Source: CAYFUL01 sp964346375 (GTDB taxonomy: Bacteria; Bacillota; Clostridia; Tissierellales; Peptoniphilaceae). From it: DNA of 22,006 nucleotides. A program made the translations under genes and the position numbers. The notes below the pieces were generated by a model. The model did no database searches. It was given only the letters and a program-made list of their open reading frames with translations, and was not told where the DNA came from. This document shows positions 1 to 6,515 of this stretch, piece after piece. How positions within the stretch are numbered: position 1 is the first letter of the stretch; each line of letters starts with the position of its first letter. The stretch covers positions 1 through 22,006 of the forward strand of contig CAYFUL010000023.1 in NCBI GenBank assembly GCA_964346375.1, given 5' to 3'.

Positions 1-890
1 CGTACTGGGTGATCAGTAGTTGCCGTTGCGTGGACTATAGGTGCAGAACCAAGCCCTGCTTCATTTGTAAATACACCTCTAGCTACTCCCATCTTCATAA
101 TAGTTTTAAGACTTGTACCGGCAAATCCACCTAGTGCAGCGTGTGGAGTAAAGGCAGTTGTAAAAATAAGTTTAAATGCGTTTCCAATATGGGAGGCGTG
201 GGTTATAAGAATTATTACTGATCCAATAATATAAAATGCCGCCATAAATGGTACAAGTTTTTCAGTAACTTGTCCAATTCTCTTTATTCCACCTATTACT
301 ACTACTCCAACTAAAATTACAAGTACTATTCCAGTAATTCTATTATCTACTCCAAATGTTCCGTTAAGAGCCTGTGCAATTGAATTTGACTGAGTCATAT
401 TTCCAATTCCAAAGGCAGCTAGTGCACCAAAGAGGGCAAAAATTTTAGCCAAAATAGGTAATTTTAATCCATTTTTAATGTAGTACATAGGTCCGCCTAC
501 ATAGTTACCAGCTGAATTTTTTTCACGATAGACAATTGCAAGAACAACCTCTGAAAATTTAGTTGCCATTCCAAAAAATGCTGATAGCCACATCCAAAAT
601 ACTGCTCCTGGTCCTCCAGTTGCAATGGCTAGAGCAACTCCGGCAATATTTCCCGTACCAACAGTTGCGGCAAGGGCAGTAGACACTGCTTGAAATGCAG
701 ATATGTCTCCAACTCCAGCTTGATCTTTACTAAACATCTTTAGGAGTGTATTTTTCATTATGTATCCAAATTTTTGTACCTGGATAAATTTTAGTTTTAA
801 TGTATAAAATATACCACAACCTACAAGTAGAATTAGCATCGGCCAACCCCAAACCACTGAATTTACAACACTGTTAATTTTTAATATCAT
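1..890 (-). CDS. Sodium/alanine (AGCS family) symporter, N-terminal part
   Basis: This is the first 296 or so residues of an integral-membrane amino-acid:cation symporter; the C-terminal third lies beyond the window edge. The family imports alanine or glycine with Na+ across the cytoplasmic membrane. The translation from the ATG at 890 begins MILKINSVVNSVVWGWPMLI. It shows family hallmarks: ALAATVGTGNIAGVALAIAT, then GGPGAVFWMW, VGGPMYYIKNGL, GNMTQSNSIAQAL and NEAGLGSAPIVHA. The start is supported by AAAGGAGGGG about 5 nt upstream on the minus strand. It lies downstream of, and in the same direction as, the penicillin-binding protein gene, with 119 nt between them, so it probably has its own promoter; I found only weak -35/-10 candidates. 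Family assignment is secure. The exact substrate cannot be read from sequence. Confidence 0.93.
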   Translation of the reverse strand, partial: MILKINSVVNSVVWGWPMLILLVGCGIFYTLKLKFIQVQKFGYIMKNTLLKMFSKDQAGVGDISAFQAVSTALAATVGTGNIAGVALAIATGGPGAVFWMWLSAFFGMATKFSEVVLAIVYREKNSAGNYVGGPMYYIKNGLKLPILAKIFALFGALAAFGIGNMTQSNSIAQALNGTFGVDNRITGIVLVILVGVVVIGGIKRIGQVTEKLVPFMAAFYIIGSVIILITHASHIGNAFKLIFTTAFTPHAALGGFAGTSLKTIMKMGVARGVFTNEAGLGSAPIVHATATTDHPV

Positions 891-973
891 TCTTCCCCTC
901 CTTTAGTACGCTACTAAACGTAACTTGTATATAAAAATACACCGCTGAAAAGGAATTTATTCTTTCCAACGAG

Positions 974-1010
974 GTATTTTTTTATTTTTTAAAGTTTTTT
1001 TAAAAAATAC
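974..1010 (-). other. A/T-only dyad after the penicillin-binding protein gene
   Basis: GTATTTTTTT at 974-983 is complementary to AAAAAATAC at 1002-1010, with an AT-rich interior. It sits directly at the stop codon of the penicillin-binding protein gene. It lacks a GC stem, so it would be a poor intrinsic terminator; its role is uncertain. Confidence 0.25.
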
Positions 1011-3430
1011 TAGCGATTATTATCGTCATCTCTCGAGCGTTTACTCTGTGTTTCCCCATTTGTTACTGATTTTGTTCGAGATTCGCCCTTATTAGAATTT
1101 TTCGTATTTTTGTTTTCTGCCTTCTTATCTTTTGTCTCTTTTTTATCGTCATATTGACCCCAAGAAAGCTTGTGGGTATTTCTAGGCTTAGTTCCCTCTA
1201 CATAGAAGTCGGTTATTCCATTTACCCTCTTCTTATATAGTCCATCAGGCTCTTCAAAATCCTTCTCCTCTAAGTTTTCATGTAGAGGTTTCATAATTTT
1301 TGCAAAGGTGGAAGCTGCCTGTGTGGAGTCAAACTTTAGCCTTTGGTGTAAATCGTCTCCAATAAATACTGAACATACATAGTAAGGGGAGTATCCCACA
1401 AACCAAGCCTCTTTTTTAGAGTTAGTAGTTCCAGTTTTTCCTGCTATTTTTACACCAGAAATATTTGCATTTCTACCAGTACCATTTTTTACTACATCTT
1501 GAAGTAGGGTAGTAAGTATATATGCATTTTGTGGACTGGTAACTTCTACAGGGTTTACATTGTGTTGGTAGATAACTTCTCCCGTACTGGTTTCAATTCT
1601 ATCTACGAAGAATGGTTTTACAAATTGTCCGCCATTTGAAAGGGTAGTATATGCTCCTGCCATTTCAAGTGGACTAATTCCTCTAGTCATTCCTCCAAGG
1701 GCTAGGGGAGCGTAGTCATAGTCGTTATACTTTGGATTATCCTCTGGTGATACTATTGATGTAATTCCTTGCTTCTCCATAGTTTCTACTATTTTACGAA
1801 TACTTACATCATTATCTACAATCTTTGAGTAGGTACTATTTTTATTTTGCTTTAAATCTAAATTTGCAGAAATATCTCTAGCAACTAGGTATGCTCCTAC
1901 GTTAGATGAATATCGTACAAGATTATGAATAGTAGTAAATCCTCTGTATTTTCCAAGGTTATTGGTAAAGTCCTTATCAAGTTCCTTTACATTTTTCGTT
2001 GGAGCATCCATGTAAACATCTCCTGCAGTTGCTCCATTATTAAATGCAGTTACATAAACACTAATTGGTTTAATACTAGAACCAGGTTGACGAGGAGTAG
2101 TAGCTCTATTTAGGTTGGCATTTCCTCCTATACCTCTACCTCCAATAAGACCCCTTACTGCGCCAGTATGGGCATCTAAAATTACAGAGCCTAGTTGTGG
2201 TTGAAGTACTCCATTGTCGTTTAATTTATCTCCAGGAAGTTTTATATTGTTAATAGTTTCTTCCAAGGATCTTTGAACAGTAATATCCATTACAGTGTGA
2301 ATCTGTAGTCCACCATTGTATAGTTTATTGTGTAATGCCTCTCCTTTAACTCCTAGGGCTTCAAGAATTTCTGAAGCTTCTTTTTTTACAGAGTCCACAT
2401 AGAAGGATGAAATACCCTCTGCCTTTCTCTTTCCTAGGTCAAGTACAATAGGTTGTGCAATTGCTTGGTCATACTCGTCCTTAGTTATAAGACCTTGTTT
2501 TAACATCTTATCAAGTACACTGTGTTGTCTTTCAAGGCTGGTAGTATTAAATATTGCCTTTACAGGTACTATTTGATTCTGTTTAATTTGGTAGTTGTCA
2601 AATAGATTTATTAGTCCAAGTTCTTGAAGAGTATCTCCTATTGCAAGAATTTCTTCGCTATTTGGTTCAGAGTTACTCTGTTTTGGAAGTAGTACTAATT
2701 CTACTTGAGTCAAATCATCTCCTGGTTCAATAGGGTGGGTGTTGTATGGAGTGTACTTTTCTGGGTGATTAGTTACTCCAGCAAGTAGTGCACATTCTGC
2801 AAGGGTAAGGTCCTTTACATCCTTATTAAAAAAGGTCTTAGCAGCAGCTTGAACTCCTACAGTTCCCTTAGAAAATCCAGAGGAGTTTAAGTACGCCTCT
2901 AGTATTTGATCCTTAGTTAGAACTTCTTCAATATTGTATGCGTAGTAAACGTCCTGTAGTTTACGTGGAATACTTTTATTTGCAACGGTATAGAGGTTTT
3001 TGGAAAGCTGCATAGTAATTGTAGAGGCTCCTTCTTTAAATGATCTAGTTTTAATATCCTCTACTAAAGCTCTTGCAACACTCCTATAGTCAACGCCAGA
3101 GTGTTGGTAAAATCTTTCGTCCTCTATTGACACAACTGCGTCCTTTAAATACTTAGGAATCTCATCGGCAGTTACATATTCGCTAAATTCATTTGAAACA
3201 AGAGTTTCAAGTAATCCTCCCGAACTATCGTATATTTTTGAAGTTTCTAAAATACCATCTCTATAAGTCGAAGGGTCAATTACAGGGGCAGCCTTTAATA
3301 CCGAAAGGACATAACAGCCGAGAATTGTTCCTCCTGCGAAAATTAATAGGAGAACCAACAAAAACAATGCCTTAAAAATACTAATAATAGCATGGACTGA
3401 TTTTGAGGCTCTATTTTTTTCTTTACTCAT
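1010..3430 (-). CDS. ponA: Class A penicillin-binding protein (bifunctional transglycosylase/transpeptidase)
   Basis: Membrane-anchored enzyme that polymerises lipid II glycan strands and cross-links their stem peptides outside the membrane. A short Lys-rich cytoplasmic N-terminus precedes one membrane segment (about residues 16-45). The GT51 domain has the catalytic region VSIEDERFYQHSGVD (Glu103 likely catalytic) and EGASTITMQLSKNLY (133-147). The transpeptidase domain has the SxxK motif at Ser451-Lys454, SSN at 508-510 and KTGT at 665-668, so all catalytic motifs are intact. Residues 232-300, between the two domains, look longer than in the usual PBP1A. The last 50 residues are a hydrophilic Lys/Asn/Ser/Asp-rich tail. 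At 806 aa it is in the normal range. AAGGAGG at 3437-3443 supports the start. The gene has its own promoter just upstream and follows bioY by 50 nt. Only an A/T-only dyad (974-1010) follows the stop. The symbol is by family, not by orthology. Confidence 0.95.
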   Translation of the reverse strand: MSKEKNRASKSVHAIISIFKALFLLVLLLIFAGGTILGCYVLSVLKAAPVIDPSTYRDGILETSKIYDSSGGLLETLVSNEFSEYVTADEIPKYLKDAVVSIEDERFYQHSGVDYRSVARALVEDIKTRSFKEGASTITMQLSKNLYTVANKSIPRKLQDVYYAYNIEEVLTKDQILEAYLNSSGFSKGTVGVQAAAKTFFNKDVKDLTLAECALLAGVTNHPEKYTPYNTHPIEPGDDLTQVELVLLPKQSNSEPNSEEILAIGDTLQELGLINLFDNYQIKQNQIVPVKAIFNTTSLERQHSVLDKMLKQGLITKDEYDQAIAQPIVLDLGKRKAEGISSFYVDSVKKEASEILEALGVKGEALHNKLYNGGLQIHTVMDITVQRSLEETINNIKLPGDKLNDNGVLQPQLGSVILDAHTGAVRGLIGGRGIGGNANLNRATTPRQPGSSIKPISVYVTAFNNGATAGDVYMDAPTKNVKELDKDFTNNLGKYRGFTTIHNLVRYSSNVGAYLVARDISANLDLKQNKNSTYSKIVDNDVSIRKIVETMEKQGITSIVSPEDNPKYNDYDYAPLALGGMTRGISPLEMAGAYTTLSNGGQFVKPFFVDRIETSTGEVIYQHNVNPVEVTSPQNAYILTTLLQDVVKNGTGRNANISGVKIAGKTGTTNSKKEAWFVGYSPYYVCSVFIGDDLHQRLKFDSTQAASTFAKIMKPLHENLEEKDFEEPDGLYKKRVNGITDFYVEGTKPRNTHKLSWGQYDDKKETKDKKAENKNTKNSNKGESRTKSVTNGETQSKRSRDDDNNR

Positions 3431-3451
3431 GTAAATCCTCCTTAGACCTAT

Positions 3452-3480
3452 ATTATAACAGATTTCTAAGAGAATAAAAA
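3452..3480 (-). promoter_or_regulatory. Probable promoter of the penicillin-binding protein gene
   Basis: On the minus strand a perfect TATAAT (-10) lies at 3457-3452, about 22 nt upstream of the start codon, with AAGGAGG between. The -35 position 17 bp upstream reads TTTTTA, a poor match, and touches the end of bioY. The transcript leader would be very short (about 15 nt). Confidence 0.5.
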
Positions 3481-4004
3481 TTATTTAATGGCTTTACGTA
3501 CCTTTTTACCAACAAAATGGGCTACAAATATCTTTAGTGTATCTCCTGGAAGACAAGGAAGAATTGTAGCAGTAAATATTACTGGTAGTGACATGGATTT
3601 TTTCATATACACATTTAAAATTAAGTATAGGTATGGCGTTCCAATTAAGTAGATTATAAAAGTTGCAATAATAAGTACCATAATATTTCTACCAAAAGCC
3701 ATTTCGTCATTAACTGTAGATGCAATAAATAGTGCTGCAAATGGAAAGGATAGTACAAATCCAAAGGATGGTACAAAAACTGCTCCTGGACCTCCTACAA
3801 AATTTGCAAAGATTGGTAAACCAATTAGTCCAAGAAGTATATAGACTACCATAGATAAAAATGCCTCCCTTTTTGTAAGAAGTAGACCTGCAATTAAAAC
3901 CACAAGGGATTGTAGAGTAATAGGTACTGATCCTATTGGTATTGATATAAATGCTCCTACAGCAGTAAGAGAGCAAACAACGCGATTTTTACAATTGATT
4001 TCAT
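3481..4004 (-). pseudogene. bioY: Biotin transporter BioY (ECF S component), apparent frameshift
   Basis: Membrane substrate-binding S component for biotin, which works with an ECF energising module encoded elsewhere. The ATG at 4004 follows AAGGAGG and opens MKSIVKIALFA, then reaches a TAG at 3959-3957. One frame over, from about 3972, translation continues as SLTAVGAFISIPIGSVPITL and then the whole BioY body, including LLGLIGLPIFANFVGGPGAV and VPSFGFVLSFPFAALF, to the stop at 3481. Adding one base near 3972-3975 restores a protein of about 174 residues with a normal N-terminus, the usual BioY length. The alternative start, GTG at 3903, lacks a ribosome-binding site and would drop the first membrane helix. 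The promoter and the rest of the frame are intact, so this is either a recent one-base deletion or a sequencing error. BioY identity is secure; pseudogene status is not. Confidence 0.85.
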
Positions 4005-4019
4005 ATTTTTCCTCCTTTA

Positions 4020-4048
4020 TGTAAACTAGATTATATTTTAAGTTGACG
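4020..4048. promoter_or_regulatory. Possible BirA-like operator over the bioY promoter
   Basis: TGTAAACT (4020-4027) and AGTTGACG (4041-4048) form an imperfect inverted repeat separated by 13 bp, spanning the bioY -10 box. Firmicute BirA sites known from comparative work resemble TGTAAACC and GGTTTACA half-sites about 14-16 bp apart. The left half is a good match. The right half has mismatches and the spacing is slightly short. The call rests on similarity and placement only. Confidence 0.3.
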
Positions 4049-4058
4049 ATAAACTCAA
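4030..4058 (-). promoter_or_regulatory. Promoter of bioY
   Basis: On the minus strand TTGAGT (4058-4053) and TATAAT (4035-4030) are separated by exactly 17 bp. It lies 26 nt upstream of the bioY ATG, leaving a short leader with AAGGAGG. The match to sigma-A consensus is strong. Confidence 0.75.
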
Positions 4059-4131
4059 CTATTTTTACGGAGAATTATTTTGCAAAAAGGGGAATAATTG
4101 TGAAAATTTTCATAAATATTTTCCTGATTTA

Positions 4132-4160
4132 TTGAAAAAAAAAGGTAGATTCTATATACT
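4132..4160 (+). promoter_or_regulatory. Promoter of the coaX transcription unit
   Basis: TTGAAA at 4132-4137 and TATACT at 4155-4160 are separated by 17 bp. The -10 box lies 29 nt before the coaX ATG. It is divergent from the bioY promoter. Confidence 0.75.
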
Positions 4161-4189
4161 ATACTAAAATTAATTAAGTGAGGTATGGT

Positions 4190-4963
4190 ATGCTCTTAGC
4201 AATTGATGTAGGAAATACGAATATTACCACTGGTGTTTTTAAGGGTGAGGAACTGATACATGATTTTAGAATTTCAAGTGTCAGAACGAGAACATCTGAT
4301 GAGTATGGTTTAATGTTTTTAAACTCTCTTACTTATAGACATATAAATGCAAGGGAGATTAAGGATGTAATTATTTCATCTGTAGTTCCTCAACTAATGC
4401 ATACACTGTCAAATACAATGATTAGGTATTTTAGCAGAGTTCCTATAGTTGTAAATAACAGTATTGATCATTCATTAAATATAAAATATGATAACCCTTC
4501 GGCACTTGGTGCAGATAGAATAGTAACTTCTGTAGCTGCTCTTGAAAAATACGGCGGTCCATGTATTGTAATTGATGTTGGAACGGCAATGACTTTCTGT
4601 ATTTTAAATGAAAATAGAGATTATCTTGGAGGATTAATTTTACCAGGTATAGGAATTGCAGCAAATGCCCTTACTACAATGACGGCAAAGCTTCCAAAAA
4701 TTGAGATTATTAAACCAGAGAAGGTAATTTGTACAGAAACTGTTGCAAGTATGCAAGCAGGACTCTACTACGGTTTTACTTCTCAAATTGATGGGATTGT
4801 AGATAAGATAGTTGACGAAATGGGAGTTAGTGTTGATGAGGTAAATGTAATTGCAACGGGAGGTTTTGCAACTCTACTTGCATCTGATAGTAAACACAAT
4901 ATAATTATAGATAGGTTCTTAACCCTTGATGGGCTTAGAATTCTATACGATAGAGTAAATTAA
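4190..4963 (+). CDS. coaX: Type III pantothenate kinase
   Basis: Cytosolic enzyme that phosphorylates pantothenate, the first step of coenzyme A synthesis. I chose the ATG at 4190, preceded by GTGAGGT at the right spacing, because it gives the canonical N-terminus MLLAIDVGNTN; an in-frame GTG at 4178 sits inside the ribosome-binding region. The 257-aa product has the ASKHA-fold phosphate loop DVGNTN (6-11), the pantothenate-binding GADRIV (107-112), a second phosphate motif IDVGTAMTF (128-136) and GGLILPGI (147-154), all typical of CoaX. The length is normal. It is first in a plus-strand run with dusB, greA and lysS, an order common in clostridia, and is followed at once by a terminator hairpin. 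Confidence 0.96.
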   Translation: MLLAIDVGNTNITTGVFKGEELIHDFRISSVRTRTSDEYGLMFLNSLTYRHINAREIKDVIISSVVPQLMHTLSNTMIRYFSRVPIVVNNSIDHSLNIKYDNPSALGADRIVTSVAALEKYGGPCIVIDVGTAMTFCILNENRDYLGGLILPGIGIAANALTTMTAKLPKIEIIKPEKVICTETVASMQAGLYYGFTSQIDGIVDKIVDEMGVSVDEVNVIATGGFATLLASDSKHNIIIDRFLTLDGLRILYDRVN

Positions 4964-4984
4964 GCAGGGAGACCTGCTTTTTTT
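4962..4984 (+). terminator. Intrinsic terminator after coaX
   Basis: AAGCAGG (4962-4968), loop GAGA, CCTGCTT (4973-4979), then a run of Ts to 4984. The stem starts inside the coaX stop codon. dusB begins only 15 nt later and I see no separate promoter for it, so the hairpin probably attenuates read-through rather than ending all transcription. Confidence 0.85.
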
Positions 4985-4998
4985 GAAAGTAGGTAGTA

Positions 4999-5958
4999 AT
5001 GAAAATAGGTAGCACAATAATTGAAAACCCAATAATTCTCGCACCCCTTGCTGGATATACTGACGAGGCATTTAGAAGAGTATGTAGCGACTATGTGGAA
5101 TATTCTACAACTGAAATGGTATCTGTAAAGGCGCTTTTCTATGGAGATAAAAAGACGAAGACTCTATTAAAAAAATCTCCCTTTGAAAAAAAACTTGCAC
5201 TACAACTTTTTGGAAGTGAGCCAGAGATTTTTGCAGATGTAATTGAAAATACCATTAATAAATTAGACGACTTTACTGCTATAGATATTAATATGGGATG
5301 TCCTGCTCCAAAAATTGTAAAGACTGGAGCGGGCTCTGCCTTAATTGAAAAGCCATCCCTTGCATACGAAATTATGAAATCCTGTATAGATGCTTCTAAA
5401 ATTCCCGTTACCATAAAAATTAGAAAGAGCTTTAAGGAAAAGGACAGTAGGGAAGTTATAGAACTTGCAAACAAAGCTGGAATAAGTCTAATTACACTAC
5501 ATGGTAGAAGTAGGGAGGAGTACTATACTGGAAAAAGCGACTGGGAGTATATTAATTCCATTGCAAAAAATTCTGACGTACCAATAGTTGGAAATGGAGA
5601 TATAGATTCCTACGAGGCTGCAAAAAATCTAATGGACTCTACAAATATTGTTGGAATCGCCATTGGAAGAGGTGCAATTGGAAATCCATTTATATTTAAG
5701 GAGATAAACTTTAAATTAAAGGGATTAGAGTATACTCCACCAACTGATGGTGAGAGAATTAAAACTGCCCTTAGACATTTAAAGTACTCTGTAGAAAATA
5801 AGGGGGAGCGCCTTGGAATCTTGGAGATGCGAAAGCATTTTGTAGGATATTTTAAGGGAATGGTGGGCTCTAAGGAAATTAGAGGAAAAATTAATCAGAT
5901 TAATACTTATAGTGAAGTAGTAGAAGCTATAGAGGAATACCTAAATTCCTTGACATAG
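4999..5958 (+). CDS. dusB: tRNA-dihydrouridine synthase (DusB family)
   Basis: Flavin-dependent enzyme that reduces specific uridines of tRNA to dihydrouridine in the cytosol. The 319-aa product has the TIM-barrel FMN-binding start ILAPLAGYTDEAFRRVC. The catalytic Cys is at 101 in DINMGCPAPKIVKTGAGSAL. The FMN-contacting Lys140 (VTIKIRK), His168 (LHGRSREEYYTG), GNGDI (198-202) and GRGAIGNPFIF (223-233) follow, then a C-terminal helical tRNA-binding domain (LRHLKY, MRKHFVGYFKG). The length is typical and no key residue is missing. The start is preceded by a weak site, AAAGTAGGTAG. It follows coaX closely and is followed by a strong internal promoter driving greA. The tRNA position modified cannot be told from this sequence. 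Confidence 0.95.
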   Translation: MKIGSTIIENPIILAPLAGYTDEAFRRVCSDYVEYSTTEMVSVKALFYGDKKTKTLLKKSPFEKKLALQLFGSEPEIFADVIENTINKLDDFTAIDINMGCPAPKIVKTGAGSALIEKPSLAYEIMKSCIDASKIPVTIKIRKSFKEKDSREVIELANKAGISLITLHGRSREEYYTGKSDWEYINSIAKNSDVPIVGNGDIDSYEAAKNLMDSTNIVGIAIGRGAIGNPFIFKEINFKLKGLEYTPPTDGERIKTALRHLKYSVENKGERLGILEMRKHFVGYFKGMVGSKEIRGKINQINTYSEVVEAIEEYLNSLT

Positions 5959-5978
5959 AACTTAATTAAATATATACT
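5950..5978 (+). promoter_or_regulatory. Strong promoter of greA-lysS
   Basis: TTGACA (5950-5955, consensus) and TATACT (5973-5978) are separated by 17 bp. The -35 overlaps the last codons of dusB. It lies 47 nt before the greA start and probably drives greA and lysS. Confidence 0.8.
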
Positions 5979-5989
5979 TTATAAGATTA

Positions 5990-6008
5990 AGGGCGATAGC
6001 CCTATTTT
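5990..6008 (+). other. Small hairpin in the greA leader
   Basis: AGGGC (5990-5994), loop GATA, GCCCT (5999-6003), then ATTTT. It lies just downstream of the predicted greA transcription start. It could be a weak terminator for transcripts coming from dusB or a 5' stabilising hairpin; the T-run is short. Confidence 0.4.
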
Positions 6009-6024
6009 AGTTAGGAGAATGAGA

Positions 6025-6498
6025 ATGGAAAAAGATGTTTTCTTTACCCCTGAAGGGCTAAGTAAAATTGAGCAGGAAATTGAATATTTAAAGACAGTTA
6101 GAAGAAAAGAAGTTGCTGAGAGAATTAAAGTAGCACTTGGCTATGGAGATCTTAGCGAAAACTCAGAATACGATGAGGCAAAAAATGAACAGGCTCAAGT
6201 TGAAGAGAGAATAGTAAAACTTGAGAACATGGTTAGAAACGCAAGAGTAATTGACGAAAAAGACCTTGACGAAGATATTGTAAATATTGGTTCAAAGGTA
6301 AGCATTAAAGATATAAGCACAGACGAAGTAGATGACTTTGTAATAGTTGGTTCAGCAGAAGCAGATCCACTAGAGGGAAAAATCTCTAACGAATCTCCAG
6401 TTGGAGCAAAATTACTTGGACTAAGAGTTGGAGATATAGCAGAAATTGAAATACCTGATGGAATTATTCGCTACGAAGTAGTGGGTATTTCACTATAA
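6025..6498 (+). CDS. greA: Transcription elongation factor GreA
   Basis: Binds RNA polymerase in the secondary channel and stimulates cleavage of backtracked transcripts. The ATG at 6025 is 7 nt after AGGAG (6013-6017). The upstream in-frame ATG at 6019 is only one base from that site, so it is unlikely. The 157-aa protein starts MEKDVFFTPEGLSKIEQEIE. The N-terminal coiled coil has the acidic tip signature YGDLSENSEYDEAKNEQ, carrying the Asp and Glu that position catalytic Mg2+. The C-terminal FKBP-like domain includes SPVGAKLLGLRVGD. Length and motifs are standard. It sits 17 nt before lysS and shares its promoter. Confidence 0.96.
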   Translation: MEKDVFFTPEGLSKIEQEIEYLKTVRRKEVAERIKVALGYGDLSENSEYDEAKNEQAQVEERIVKLENMVRNARVIDEKDLDEDIVNIGSKVSIKDISTDEVDDFVIVGSAEADPLEGKISNESPVGAKLLGLRVGDIAEIEIPDGIIRYEVVGISL

Positions 6499-6515
6499 GG
6501 AGGAAGTATTTAAGA

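Noticed and set aside
3710..3976. 88-codon minus-strand frame overlapping bioY
   Set aside because: Its Ser/Cys/Tyr/Ile-rich product is the shifted reading of bioY. The true BioY protein is in the neighbouring frame, so this is not a gene.
4178..4189. GTG at 4178 as the coaX start, and likewise ATG at 10498 for ftsZ, ATG at 6019 for greA and TTG at 17760 for the adaptor
   Set aside because: In each case the extension covers or precedes the purine-rich ribosome-binding site. The downstream ATG has proper spacing and gives the family's usual N-terminus.
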